From an uncultured Acidimicrobiales bacterium (lineage in GTDB: Bacteria > Actinomycetota > Acidimicrobiia > Acidimicrobiales > SZUA-35): 64,000 bases of DNA. The position numbers were made by a program, and so were the translations under genes. The stretch is from positions 1 through 64,000 of the forward strand of contig CALKZY010000032.1 in the NCBI GenBank assembly GCA_938002965.1, written 5' to 3'. The notes beneath the pieces were generated by a model. It worked only from the letters and a program-made list of their open reading frames with translations. It was not told where the DNA came from and made no database searches. This document shows, piece after piece, positions 24,638 through 35,096 of this stretch (its first letter is position 1; every line of letters starts with the position of its first letter).

Positions 24638-25308
24638 TTGCCAAGTGCAGACGCACACTTCGTTGCCGTCAGCATCGGCCAGGACCCAGAAGGCCTTGGC
24701 CCGCTCATCCGACACCAGCGTTCCCCCGGCAGCCAGTGCGGCGGCAATCCGACCGGCGACCTCCTCAGATGGCACGGTGACGTCAAAGTGAATGCGGTTG
24801 CGAACCGGCCGTTCCTCGTCGAGTTGCTGGAACCAGATGGCTGGACCCTGACCCCGGGGGTCGACGAGAGCCTCGGCCCGCTCGACATAGCGGTAGTCGA
24901 GCACAGCGGCCCAGAACGGCCAAATTCGATCGTGGTCGAGCGTGTCGAACGCGATTTCCATCTGTTGAACAGCTCTGTCGGTGGCGGTTACCGCCCCGGC
25001 GTCGCGAGCCAGGCCGGAGACGCGGCGAGCCAACTCAACGTCAAGGTTGGTGACTCGGCCCGCCGTATGGGTCTTCGTCCTGACCAGCACAGATCCGGGA
25101 TAGCGCAGATCAACATCTGGAGGTGGTCCGTCTCGTCCGCCAGCTGGGCAATGGTGGCGACAAGATCGGCTCCCGCGGCGAAGGTCGAGCAGCGAAACTC
25201 CGCCTGCAGGAACTCCAGCACGTAGGTCCAGTCGTCCAGGCCATCAAGAAGGCTGACCTCGGTGGCGGACAGAGGCGTCGGCGTCGGGTTGGCAGGCGTA
25301 GTCGACAT
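24626..25308 (-). pseudogene. pterin-4a-carbinolamine dehydratase fused to VOC domain, one-base frameshift
   Basis: Two overlapping frames rejoin into one protein. Starting at ATG 25308 (CGGAGAG upstream), the first frame encodes the PCD start (LSATEVSLLDGLDDW, LQAEFRCSTFAAGADLVATI). After ADETDH the family pattern continues in the next frame as PDVDLRYPGSVLVRTKTHTA. Inserting a single A (minus strand) between 25122 and 25121 turns CACCTCCAG into CAC-CAT-CCA, restoring the catalytic HHP. The second domain (about 110 residues) is a glyoxalase-like VOC domain (IHFDVTVPSEEVAGRI, AFWVLADADGNEVCVCTW). PCD proteins have been linked to molybdenum-cofactor users, which fits this location inside the cox locus. 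Confidence 0.85.
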
Positions 25309-25320
25309 GGACTCTCCGAG

Positions 25321-25356
25321 AGTTGGGTTCAGTGTTGGATTCAGAGTTGGATTCAG
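25321..25356. repeat. three 12-bp tandem repeats upstream of the pterin dehydratase gene
   Basis: Three head-to-tail copies of a 12-bp unit (consensus AGTTGGATTCAG) lie at 25321-25332, 25333-25344 and 25345-25356, just before the start at 25308. Placement about one helical turn apart could suit a cooperative regulator; slippage is the simpler explanation. Confidence 0.6.
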
Positions 25357-25480
25357 CAGCAGCGGGCCGAGGCAGCCTCGCCGGATCAACGCGACTATAA
25401 CGTAGGGCCATGAGACTCATCGCTCAAGCGGGACGTGCCCCGTTGTCATCCCATGAACGATCGAACCGAGAGGTAAGCGC

Positions 25481-25762
25481 GTGAGTAAGTGGAGTGTGTC
25501 GATCAAGGCCGAAGGCGACCGGCCCATGGAGCTCGACGAGATCGTCGCCCTGGCCGACGCAGTAGCACCCTTGGGTGGCATCGCATCAGGGGTTGGAGCT
25601 ATGAGCTACGGCGCCCAGATCGTGGTGGAAGCCGAAGGTTCCGACCAGGCGGTGGACCTGGCCCTGCCGTTGTTCGCCAAAGCAATAGCTGAAGCCGAGC
25701 TACCCGATTGGCCGGTCACCAAGGCCGAAGTGATCGGCGAAGACGAAGACTACTACGAGTGA
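25481..25762 (+). CDS. small conserved-looking protein of unknown function
   Basis: The 93-residue protein starts with GTG at 25481 behind GAGAGGTAA. Its sequence predicts an alpha/beta fold with two strands (KWSVSIKAEG, AQIVVEAEGSD) and two helices, ending in an acidic tail (IGEDEDYYE). There are no membrane segments, cysteines or catalytic motifs. It precedes the gene at 25773 by 10 bp, so both are probably co-transcribed. No family name could be assigned. Confidence 0.72.
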   Translation: MSKWSVSIKAEGDRPMELDEIVALADAVAPLGGIASGVGAMSYGAQIVVEAEGSDQAVDLALPLFAKAIAEAELPDWPVTKAEVIGEDEDYYE

Positions 25763-25772
25763 GCGCCCACCA

Positions 25773-26210
25773 ATGATTCGACTTGGTTCACTGGCCGGTT
25801 ACCCTTTCGAAGGGCCCCGGGTGCTTGGCGGTTGGCAACCTCCAACCGTTGGTGCCGTCTATGTCATTCTCTACCGGGCTGACCCCGACGGCAAGCCCCA
25901 TGATTTCGCCGTGATCGACGTCGACCACGCCGACAACCTGACCGAAGCCGGACTGCCGTTCAATCATCCTCGGGCCAAGTGTTGGGAGCGTCGAGCTGGC
26001 ACCAAGTGGGGCGTGCACATCGCCATCTACGAGGTCCCTGGCGGCACTGCCGCTCACCGGGAGCAGATCGTTAAAGAGTTGCTGGCGGTGTACAAGCCTG
26101 GCTGCGCGCCGGACAAGTACGACCAAGCCTGGGAAGACGAATGGATCGGAAGCTACGAGGCTCCGACTACCGGACCGTTGACAACCGCTAGGGATCCCAA
26201 CGAGACCTAG
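25773..26210 (+). CDS. conserved-looking protein of unknown function, possible GIY-YIG-like fold
   Basis: The 145-residue soluble protein has a strand-rich start (PTVGAVYVILYRADPDGKPH, FAVIDVDHADNLTEAG), a NHPRAKCWERRAG segment, and a helix REQIVKELLAVYKPGCAPD. The VYVIL strand and the late E..LL..YKPGC helix recall the GIY-YIG nuclease layout, but the GIY-YIG tripeptides and the catalytic Arg/Glu are not clearly present, so this is only a suggestion. It forms a two-gene unit with the protein at 25481 and is convergent with the small membrane protein cluster. Confidence 0.65.
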   Translation: MIRLGSLAGYPFEGPRVLGGWQPPTVGAVYVILYRADPDGKPHDFAVIDVDHADNLTEAGLPFNHPRAKCWERRAGTKWGVHIAIYEVPGGTAAHREQIVKELLAVYKPGCAPDKYDQAWEDEWIGSYEAPTTGPLTTARDPNET

Positions 26211-26249
26211 TTTTTTGAGGACCCGGTCCTGAGACCTGGTACCTGGTGA

Positions 26250-26621
26250 CTAGCCGATCGGCTCCGGATGGTAGCCGACGCCCTCGTGGAGGCGGGATCG
26301 GCGGCTGCCCATAGCCGGTAGGGCCGGCGGACGTTCGGCGTCTTCGGGCTCCGGTTCGTAGGTGGCACCGGTTACGATGCCCTCGGCCATGCCGTACAGC
26401 AGAGGCAGGGCGCCGGCCACCACGCCGCCGGTTCGGTTGATGCGTTCAACACCAGGAGCGATCACCTCGGCGTCGCCCTTGATCTTCCAAACCAGCTGAG
26501 CGCACTCTTCCAACAAGGTGGCGATGCGCGATAGCTGGCTGCCAAGCACAAACAGGAACCCGGCCAGACCAGCGATCAGCACGGTGATGACAATGACGGA
26601 GAGGGTGATGAGAGTGTCCAC
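26250..26621 (-). CDS. single-span membrane protein, fifth of a five-gene set
   Basis: The 123-residue product has one N-terminal membrane helix (ITLSVIVITVLIAGLAGFLFV) followed by a 35-residue amphipathic helix (SQLSRIATLLEECAQLVWKI), a short hydrophobic patch (GGVVAGALPLLYGMAEGIVT) and a charged Pro-rich tail. It is the longest and last of five consecutive small genes sharing this layout. Its start codon meets the stop of the preceding gene. No known domain fits; DUF948-like proteins have a similar look. Position downstream of coxG suggests a role at the membrane in CO oxidation. Confidence 0.72.
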   Translation of the reverse strand: MDTLITLSVIVITVLIAGLAGFLFVLGSQLSRIATLLEECAQLVWKIKGDAEVIAPGVERINRTGGVVAGALPLLYGMAEGIVTGATYEPEPEDAERPPALPAMGSRRSRLHEGVGYHPEPIG

Positions 26622-26929
26622 TAGCTACGCACCTTTTCGAGAACTCGGCCGAGGAACAGGTGGTGCTGCAAGCCTTCGTTGAGCACACCGTCAACCCCGT
26701 CGGCTGTCTTACCAATGAGGGCGGTGTCGGCTGTATTGGCTGACGCCGCTTCGAGTGTGGCCTTAATGGTGGTGACCCGCTGCTCGATGGTTCGAACCAA
26801 AAGCACCAAGATCGTCAACAGGGCGACGACGGCGATAATGACGACAATGCCGCCGATGATCGCTCCCCACCACAGGCTTTCTTGGGTATCAGTCAGCGCA
26901 ACCAGCGCTAGAGCTACAGCAAGATTCAT
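26621..26929 (-). CDS. single-span membrane protein, fourth of a five-gene set
   Basis: The 102-residue product has a polar first 20 residues, a strong membrane helix (AIIGGIVVIIAVVALLTILVL) and an amphipathic segment (VRTIEQRVTTIKATLEAASANTAD is the region, with regular Leu/Ile/Val spacing). Its stop is adjacent to the start of the next gene, and it follows the third member by 2 bp, so the set is a tight operon. The post-membrane pattern R-[TS]-I...I.A.LE.A..NT is shared with the third member, indicating paralogy. Confidence 0.74.
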   Translation of the reverse strand: MNLAVALALVALTDTQESLWWGAIIGGIVVIIAVVALLTILVLLVRTIEQRVTTIKATLEAASANTADTALIGKTADGVDGVLNEGLQHHLFLGRVLEKVRS

Positions 26930-26931
26930 TT

Positions 26932-27219
26932 TCAGCCTCCCAGCCGTGTGCGGCCACGGTGCAACCCGGCGGTGATCGCTCCGGCGGAGTCGATCGTCGA
27001 ATTCAGCTTCTTGAGGCCATCGGTGTTGACCACCGCGTCCTCAAGGTGAGCGTTGATCTCGGCCGCCCGACCGCCGATGGAGCGGGCCAGCATCAAGATA
27101 GGTACCACCAGAGCTACCACCGCGAGGACCACAATGATCCCGATGATGTAGCCGATCGTCCAACCAGTGGTCGACTGGGCGACGATTCCTTGGGCAGTCA
27201 CGGAAAGCAAAGCAAGCAT
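26932..27219 (-). CDS. single-span membrane protein, third of a five-gene set
   Basis: The 95-residue product has a hydrophobic or signal-like start, one clear membrane helix (YIIGIIVVLAVVALVVPILML), and a tail ARSIGGRAAEINAHLEDAVV followed by a NTDGLKKLNSTIDSAGAI segment and a basic end. The tail aligns by eye with that of the fourth member (I..I.A.LE.A..NT), showing an ancient duplication. Function unknown; topology suggests a short N-terminal part outside and an amphipathic tail that could dock a partner at the membrane surface. Confidence 0.74.
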   Translation of the reverse strand: MLALLSVTAQGIVAQSTTGWTIGYIIGIIVVLAVVALVVPILMLARSIGGRAAEINAHLEDAVVNTDGLKKLNSTIDSAGAITAGLHRGRTRLGG

Positions 27220-27227
27220 CGTAAACC

Positions 27228-27455
27228 TCAGATCGAGTCGGCGAAGTCGCGGACGGGTTGCAGGTTGGCGTTGACCGAATCCAAAACTGCAGGGACGGTG
27301 GACGTCTTGTCGGAAATTACGCCGACACCACCAACCAAGGCTTCGAGTGTTTCGTCAACTGCTCGCAGGTGCATCACCACTCGGAACAATCCGACGGCGG
27401 CGAAGAAGATGATCAGGACGGCTAGTAGCACCGTCACCCAAGCAACAAATGGCAT
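27228..27455 (-). CDS. single-span membrane protein, second of a five-gene set
   Basis: The 75-residue product begins almost directly with a membrane helix (FVAWVTVLLAVLIIFFAAVGL) and continues with an amphipathic stretch (RAVDETLEALVGGVGVISDK) and SVNANLQPVRDFADSI. It lies 8 bp upstream of the third member and 20 bp downstream of the first. Length, topology and the spacing of hydrophobic residues after the membrane helix match its neighbours. No known family recognised. Confidence 0.72.
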   Translation of the reverse strand: MPFVAWVTVLLAVLIIFFAAVGLFRVVMHLRAVDETLEALVGGVGVISDKTSTVPAVLDSVNANLQPVRDFADSI

Positions 27456-27475
27456 TTGTCTTCCCCTACTCTCTC

Positions 27476-27730
27476 TTACTGTTCCGGCAGCAGCTTGGCC
27501 ACCGAACCGGCGTAGCGGACGGCACCGTCGGCTACTTCTTCGATTGTCGTGTCGGTCTTGGCCAACAGCTCCGGCGTGTTGTCCAGCTCGCCGATGGCGG
27601 CGACGCCCCCGGTCAAAATGTCATCGCTTGCCTTACGAATGCGTTCAATGGCTCCGAGCAGGCGACTCAGCAGGGCAACAGCCACAAGGGCCGCTACCAA
27701 CAACAACAGATTTCCTATCCACCACAACAT
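27476..27730 (-). CDS. single-span membrane protein, first of a five-gene set
   Basis: The 84-residue product opens with a membrane helix (MLWWIGNLLLLVAALVAVAL) followed by basic residues (SRLLGAIERIRK), so the tail should be cytoplasmic by the positive-inside rule. The tail (ASDDILTGGVAAIGELDNTP, TTIEEVADGAVRYAGS) is amphipathic. It begins 35 bp after coxG and therefore sits in the same operon as the CO dehydrogenase structural genes. It is the first of five small proteins sharing this architecture. Confidence 0.74.
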   Translation of the reverse strand: MLWWIGNLLLLVAALVAVALLSRLLGAIERIRKASDDILTGGVAAIGELDNTPELLAKTDTTIEEVADGAVRYAGSVAKLLPEQ

Positions 27731-27765
27731 GAGAGCCTCCTACAGGATCTCGAACTAATCTCGGA

Positions 27766-28356
27766 CTAAACGGCCTCGGGGGAGTACGGCGAGAAGAATC
27801 TTCGGTACACACGGGTTAGCGCCATACGGGCGGCCCGTAGGCCGATGGCGAATCCGCTTGTGCCGCTGGAAGCCATCTGACCGACATCGTCAGGGTTCCG
27901 ACCGGCGGCGATGGCATCCAGGCGAGCCTCGGCGTTGACGGCGAAGTCCTTGAGCAACACCGAGGTCACATCGGAGACCAGCCCACGCCCATACTGGGCG
28001 GCCGCACCGGACAAGTTAAGATCCATCCCAACGTTGACCTTGGTTCCACCGGTGGTTTGTGCCAGGTTGGCGTTGACCATCATGGCCGCTTGGCCGCGGC
28101 CCTTCTTCTCCGCTCCGGAGGCGTCAATCTTCATGGCATGAGCGGCGGCGTCACGCTCGAGAATCTTGGCCGTACCGTCGAACTCGAGCTTGACCGGCCC
28201 CAAGCCGATCTCTACGTCACCGGCGTAGTGGTCCGGCCCGATCTCGTCGTTCAACTCGGTGCCGGGAAGGCACTTGGCCACCTGCGGGATGTCGTTGAAG
28301 AACGCCCACACCCGGTCAATCGGATGGTCGACTTCGAACTCATTGGATATCAGCAT
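27766..28356 (-). CDS. coxG: CoxG-like SRPBCC-domain protein
   Basis: The ATG at 28356 shares a base with the stop of the XdhC-YHS gene (TGATG). The 196-residue protein has an N-terminal CoxG/SRPBCC domain (FEVDHPIDRVWAFFNDIPQV, CLPGTELND, HYAGDVEIGLGPVKLEFDG) and a C-terminal extension (about 145-196) with a hydrophobic patch and basic residues (GLRAARMALTRVYRRFF) that could bind membrane. CoxG is reported to help attach CO dehydrogenase to the cytoplasmic membrane in Oligotropha. It is followed by the five single-span proteins, which fits a membrane-docking function. Confidence 0.87.
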   Translation of the reverse strand: MLISNEFEVDHPIDRVWAFFNDIPQVAKCLPGTELNDEIGPDHYAGDVEIGLGPVKLEFDGTAKILERDAAAHAMKIDASGAEKKGRGQAAMMVNANLAQTTGGTKVNVGMDLNLSGAAAQYGRGLVSDVTSVLLKDFAVNAEARLDAIAAGRNPDDVGQMASSGTSGFAIGLRAARMALTRVYRRFFSPYSPEAV

Positions 28357-29278
28357 CAAGCCCCCTGCTGGCTTTCGAAAGCCGCCCGGCACCCCGGGCA
28401 GCAGAAGTAGTAGGTTTCATCGCCGATCTCAAGCGGGTTGCTTGACGGCGTGGCATCAACGGTCATGCCGCATATCGGATCGACCGCAGTGTCAGGTTTC
28501 GGTACATCAACAACAATCGAAGGACTGAACTCGCCAGCGGCTCGACGTTGTACAAGCTCGGCCAGGATGGCGACAGCCATCTCTTTGTGAGTGGTGCTTC
28601 CAAGGTCGAGGCCGGCCGGGATCTGCATGGCGTCAAGCCGGCCGGCGTCGATCAGACGGGTGGAGAGGTACGACCGCAGGGCTTCGCCCCGCTTGGCCGA
28701 AGCGACGACCCCTACATAGGCGGGAGCAGCTTTTAGTGCTGCTTCCAGAACATCTTCGTCGCCGTGACCCTGGGTGGCGACAACTGCGATCGAGCTGGCC
28801 GACAACAGACCGCCACTGAACTCGGTGCCGTCAACCAGTTCGACGTTCCAGTCAAGCTGGGTGGCTTGAGCGGCCAGAGTCTCCGCCATGGGTGAATCGC
28901 CGACGATCACGAGATGAGGCATGGTCATGACCGGCTCCAGGTAGATCTGCAGAGCGCCCTCACTCTGACAGGACATTTCGACCGCCATGGTGCCTCGAGG
29001 CAAGTCACCGAATCGTTCGGCCGAGCCCAGAGCCAACAGTCGGGGAACTCCGGCTTCAAGCGTCTTGACCGCCTCGCGTTTGAATACCGGTTCGGCACAA
29101 GCGCCACCGATCCAGCCGTGGATCTCACCCGCTGCGGTGTAGATGGCTCGGGAGCCGTGCTGGCCCGAGGACGGGCCCTCACGCCAGACGACCGTAGCCA
29201 AAACGAAAGCTTCACCGGCCCGCGCCAGGTCAACGGCGCGTTCAAGCACGCCCCAACCTTCGACGGCCCGGTCAATAC

Positions 29279-29282
<4 letters not shown>
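28356..29282 (-). CDS. XdhC-family maturation protein with C-terminal YHS domain
   Basis: The 308-residue protein has the XdhC_CoxI N-terminal domain (EAFVLATVVWREGPSSGQHG, GWIGGACAEPVFKREA), a Rossmann-like second domain (HLVIVGDSPMAETLAAQA, GHGDEDVLEAALKA, AYVGVVASAKRGEAL, IPAGLDLGS), and from about residue 260 a YHS domain with a cysteine set (DPICGMTVDA, YYFCCPGCRAAF). XdhC proteins handle sulfurated molybdenum cofactor. The YHS part resembles metal-binding domains of copper-handling proteins, which is attractive because form I CO dehydrogenase needs copper at its Mo site; this link is inference. It overlaps coxL by 4 nt and coxG by 1 nt. Confidence 0.85.
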
Positions 29283-31660
<2,378 letters not shown>

Positions 31661-31662
31661 GA

Positions 31663-32226
31663 TCAGCCCTCGCCTTCAGTCGACTCAGAGTCCGGGGAAT
31701 CGCCCTGCATTTTTTCCGCCGCCCACAAGACGGCCTTCACGATGTTTTGATAGCCGGTGCAACGACAGAGATTGCCCGACAGTGCCCAACGCACTTCATC
31801 CTCGGTGGGGTTCGGGTTCTCGTCTAGGAGGGCTTTGGCGCTGAGCATCATGCCGGGGGTGCAGAACCCGCACTGTAGGCCGTGCTCATCTTTGAATCCC
31901 TCTTGAATTGGGTGAAGCTCGCTGGCCGTAGCCAGACCTTCCACGGTGGTCACCTCGTGACCTCCGGCTTGCACCGCGAACACCGTGCAGCTCTTCACCG
32001 GCTTGCCGTCAAGCAGCACGGTGCAGGCACCACAGTTGGTTGTGTCACAGCCGGTGTGGGTGCCGGTGAGGCGGAAGCCGTTGCGCAACAGGTGAGCCAG
32101 CAACAAGCGTGGCTCGATGTCGGCAGCTCGCCGCTCGCCGTTCACCTTCAGGTCGACTCGGGTAACCGGGATGTCGTCGCCGGCACCTTCGGTCGCCGGT
32201 GTGACCTCTTCAAACAAACTTGTCAT
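31663..32226 (-). CDS. coxS: carbon monoxide dehydrogenase small (2Fe-2S) subunit
   Basis: The 187-residue protein has an extra N-terminus of about 20 residues, then a plant-type ferredoxin domain ([18 protein letters not shown] plus a later Cys in VKSCTVF) and a helical [2Fe-2S] domain ([25 protein letters not shown]). All eight cluster cysteines are present. It transfers electrons from the molybdenum centre in CoxL to the FAD of CoxM. The start overlaps the coxM stop and coxL starts 2 bp after, a tightly coupled arrangement. The acidic C-terminal tail ([12 protein letters not shown]) is unusual but harmless. Confidence 0.95.
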   Translation of the reverse strand: MTSLFEEVTPATEGAGDDIPVTRVDLKVNGERRAADIEPRLLLAHLLRNGFRLTGTHTGCDTTNCGACTVLLDGKPVKSCTVFAVQAGGHEVTTVEGLATASELHPIQEGFKDEHGLQCGFCTPGMMLSAKALLDENPNPTEDEVRWALSGNLCRCTGYQNIVKAVLWAAEKMQGDSPDSESTEGEG

Positions 32227-33098
32227 CAGGCCGCCTGCATTTCTGCTCGTTGGACATTGGCAATGATTCGAGACACGAACGTGGCGATGATGTGTCGTTT
32301 GTAGTCGGCGCTTCCCCGATGATCGGACCGTGGCGACGAAGCAGCCGACGCCAACTGGGCCGCCTGTTCAACCACATCGGCCTCAAGTCGGGACCCGACC
32401 AGCACCTGGGCCGCCTCGGAGGCATCGATGGTGGATGAGCCCACCCCGGTAAGCCCGATGCCTGCGTTGTTGACAACATCGCCCGACATATCGAGGGCCA
32501 CGGCGACACCAGCGGTGGCGAAGTCCCCGACTCGCCGCTCAAGTTTCAGATACCCACCTCGGCGGGTGCCCTTGGCAGCCGGGATGACGGCCTCGATGGC
32601 AATCTCGTTGTGAGCAAGCACCGTCTGGAACGGACCGGACACAAACTGCTTGACGTTGACCGCACGCTTGCCGCCGGGACCTTGGGCCACGATCGAACCG
32701 TCGAGGGCGATCATGCATGACGCCCAGTCGCCCTGGGGATCGGCGTGGCAGACCGAGCCGACAAAGGTGCCTCGGGTTCGAACAATTGGGTCGGCAACCA
32801 GGGGTGCCGCAGCAGCCAACAAAGGCTGGTCACCGGCCAGCGTGGTCGACTTTTCCAGCTCTGCATGTCGACAGAGAGCGCCGATGCGGTAGGTGCCGTC
32901 GCCCTCAGCCCTGTGATAGCCCAGATCCGGAATGTTGTTGATGTCAATGAGCGTCGCCGGATTGGCGAAGCGCAGTTTCATCATCGGGATGAGGCTCTGG
33001 CCTCCGGCCAGCACCTTGGGGTCCTCGGCCGTGCTGAGCAGTTCGATGGCCGCCGCGACGGTCGTCGGCTGCTCGTATCGAAAGCGTGAAGGGTACAT
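32226..33098 (-). CDS. coxM: carbon monoxide dehydrogenase medium (FAD) subunit
   Basis: The 290-residue flavoprotein shows the FAD-binding features of the family: [20 protein letters not shown] around residue 30 and [19 protein letters not shown] around 108, followed by the C-terminal CO_deh_flav_C domain ([20 protein letters not shown]). It accepts electrons from CoxS and passes them to a quinone or other respiratory acceptor. It is the first structural gene of the M-S-L set, 65 bp after the small gene at 33163, and its last base is shared with coxS. Confidence 0.94.
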   Translation of the reverse strand: MYPSRFRYEQPTTVAAAIELLSTAEDPKVLAGGQSLIPMMKLRFANPATLIDINNIPDLGYHRAEGDGTYRIGALCRHAELEKSTTLAGDQPLLAAAAPLVADPIVRTRGTFVGSVCHADPQGDWASCMIALDGSIVAQGPGGKRAVNVKQFVSGPFQTVLAHNEIAIEAVIPAAKGTRRGGYLKLERRVGDFATAGVAVALDMSGDVVNNAGIGLTGVGSSTIDASEAAQVLVGSRLEADVVEQAAQLASAASSPRSDHRGSADYKRHIIATFVSRIIANVQRAEMQAA

Positions 33099-33162
33099 GT
33101 CCTATTCGGCTTCTCTCTCTTGATAGACGTTCGCTGCGTACATTGACCGGCGCTGCGGCGCT

Positions 33163-33393
33163 CTACTCCCCGGGATCCGGAACGGCGCGGGGAAGCGAGT
33201 CCGGATCGGGGTCGGGACGTCGTTCCTGGTGCGGTGGCCACGGGCCCTGCACAGGCTGGCCGGCCACCTTCAAATGGTCGATCAGCTGAGGCCAGGCCCA
33301 CACCGTTGGACTAGGCCCCTCCTGGGGCGTGTCCTCGATCAGCTCGAACAGCCGAGGATTACCGGCGCTTCGGCCGGATGATTCGATTGCCAT
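33163..33393 (-). CDS. small Pro-rich protein heading the cox structural operon
   Basis: The 76-residue protein is supported by a good ribosome-binding site (AAGGGGAG, 5 nt before the ATG at 33393) and by a strong upstream promoter. The first 45 residues (RLFELIEDTPQEGPSPTVWA, WPQLIDHLKVAG) look folded, and the rest is rich in Pro and Asp. No domain is known to me. As the first gene of the cox structural transcript it might be a regulatory or assembly factor, or a short translated leader. Confidence 0.6.
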   Translation of the reverse strand: MAIESSGRSAGNPRLFELIEDTPQEGPSPTVWAWPQLIDHLKVAGQPVQGPWPPHQERRPDPDPDSLPRAVPDPGE

Positions 33394-33444
33394 AAAGACT
33401 CCCCTTCAAGCTTCTCGGTTTGCCGCCCGCGTGCGACGACCGTC

Positions 33445-33473
33445 ATAGTACGGTGACGCTCGCCACTTCTCAA
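33445..33473 (-). promoter_or_regulatory. sigma-70-type promoter of the cox structural operon
   Basis: On the minus strand a -35 box TTGAGA (33473-33468) and a -10 box TACTAT (33450-33445) are separated by 17 bp, the ideal spacing. Transcription would start near 33438, about 45 nt before the small protein gene, and run through coxM, coxS, coxL, the XdhC-YHS gene, coxG and the five membrane-protein genes. It is the best promoter match found in the window. Confidence 0.6.
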
Positions 33474-33481
33474 GTCATGGA

Positions 33482-33487
33482 TAGTCT
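33482..33487 (+). promoter_or_regulatory. putative leaderless -10 box of the aldehyde dehydrogenase gene
   Basis: TAGTCT lies 6 nt before the ATG at 33494. Divergent from the cox promoter, with only about 10 bp between the cox -35 box and this box, so the two promoters may be regulated together. Confidence 0.45.
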
Positions 33488-33493
33488 CGACAG

Positions 33494-34957
33494 ATGACTA
33501 TCGACGTTTCCGAGATTCCAGCCGGGGCCCATCTGATCAACGGCCAGTGGCTTCAGACAGGTGAAGTTGCGGTCAGCTCCAACCCAGCTCGGCCCAGTCA
33601 GCCGGTGGGAGAGTACTCATCTGGTGACGCTTCCGTGGCTTCCGATGCCGTTGGTGCCGCCCTCGACACCAAGGTTTCGTGGAGAGACGCCGGGTTCAAG
33701 CAGCGGGCCGCCATCTTGGAACGGGCCGCCGTTCTGTTCGAGGAACGAGCCGACGAGTTGGCCGCAATCCTCACTCTTGAAGAGGGCAAGACCCTGGGCG
33801 AGAGCCGAGGCGAAGCCATGGCCTCGGCCGAGACCTGCCGCTATCAAGCCGCCATCATCAAGATGTCGAGCGAATCGATCTACCCATCGGCCAAGCCGGG
33901 AGAAACTATCCGCACGCTGCGAGCCCCGCTCGGTGTGGTCGGAGTGATCACCCCGTGGAACTTCCCGGTACTTATCCCGGTCTGGAAGATCGCCCCGGCG
34001 CTGGCCGCCGGCAACACCGTGGTGTGGAAACCGGCATCCAATACGCCACTCGTGGCAGTTGCCGTAGCCAAGGTCTTCCAAGACGCCGGTGTTCCCGCCG
34101 GGGCCTTGAACCTAGTGCTTGGGCCGGGAAGCATGGGCAACTCACTGGTGGCCGACGACCGGGTGGATGGCGTGACCTTCACCGGGTCGGTTCCCGTCGG
34201 CTTCAGCATTCGAGACACGGTCACGGCTCGCAACGGGCGAGTGCAACTTGAGCTTGGTGGTCACAATCCTTCCATCGTGTTCGACGACGCCGACCTCGAC
34301 TACGCCGTGCCGATGGTGGTCAACGGGGCCATGGGTTCTACCGGCCAGAAGTGCACGGCCACCCGCCGCATCATCGCCGTCGGCGATGTCTACGACGAAC
34401 TGGTCGACCGGCTCGGTGCCGCAGTGCGGGAGCTTCGCGTCGGTGACGGCCTCGACCCCGAAACCGCCATTGGACCGATCGTCAGCACCCGGGCTCGGGC
34501 CGAGGTGGCTGAAGGACTGGACAAAGCCAAAGCCCAGGGTGCCGAAGTGGTGGCCACTGCTTCCATACCCGACACCAGCGACTGTTACTTCGCCCCAACG
34601 TTGTTGACCGGCACCACCGACCTCGACATCTGGACCGAAGAGGTGTTCGGCCCCATCTCGACCGTGGTTCGGGTCGACTCTGAAGACGAAGCGTTCGCCT
34701 TGGCCAACGATACGGTGTTCGGGCTATCAGCCTCGGTCTTCACCAACGACCTTTGGCGCATCGACCGAGCGGTCAACGAACTCGAAGCTGGCTTAGTCAA
34801 GATCAACGCCCCAACCACCGGCTCGGAGCTGCACGTACCATTCGGAGGGGAGAAGCAGTCATCGGGCCATGCGGCCCGTGAGCAGGGCGACACCGCCCAT
34901 GACTTCTTTACTCGAACCCGGTCGGTCTACATCAACCCCGGCCGTCCTCGGCCCTAG
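33494..34957 (+). CDS. aldehyde dehydrogenase family protein
   Basis: The 487-residue protein is a full-length NAD(P)-dependent aldehyde dehydrogenase. Visible are the cofactor segment VITPWNFPVLIPVWKIAPAL, FTGSVPVG, the general-base Glu in LELGGHNP around residue 255, the catalytic Cys in STGQKCTATRR around 289, and the EEVFGPISTV motif. Closest in style to 2-oxoglutarate semialdehyde or succinate semialdehyde dehydrogenases (ELEAGLVKINAPTTGSELHV), which oxidise sugar-acid or proline-derived aldehydes. Substrate remains uncertain. It is divergent from the cox operon and has a probable leaderless promoter. Confidence 0.9.
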   Translation: MTIDVSEIPAGAHLINGQWLQTGEVAVSSNPARPSQPVGEYSSGDASVASDAVGAALDTKVSWRDAGFKQRAAILERAAVLFEERADELAAILTLEEGKTLGESRGEAMASAETCRYQAAIIKMSSESIYPSAKPGETIRTLRAPLGVVGVITPWNFPVLIPVWKIAPALAAGNTVVWKPASNTPLVAVAVAKVFQDAGVPAGALNLVLGPGSMGNSLVADDRVDGVTFTGSVPVGFSIRDTVTARNGRVQLELGGHNPSIVFDDADLDYAVPMVVNGAMGSTGQKCTATRRIIAVGDVYDELVDRLGAAVRELRVGDGLDPETAIGPIVSTRARAEVAEGLDKAKAQGAEVVATASIPDTSDCYFAPTLLTGTTDLDIWTEEVFGPISTVVRVDSEDEAFALANDTVFGLSASVFTNDLWRIDRAVNELEAGLVKINAPTTGSELHVPFGGEKQSSGHAAREQGDTAHDFFTRTRSVYINPGRPRP

Positions 34958-35096
34958 TCCCACCCACCAGCTCCCACATCGGTGAGTTGTTTCGCGAGAG
35001 TTGAGAATGATTCCGGGTGCCCGGCGGGTTGCAAACTTACGATAAGAATGTGCCCCTGTCCGACCTACCGGCCGGACGACCCGGAGGTAAGTGTCC

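Noticed and set aside
26211..26249. T-run TTTTTT after the stop at 26210 as an intrinsic terminator
   Set aside because: No stable stem lies before the T-run; the AGGACC/GGTCCT palindrome comes after it and has a one-base loop.
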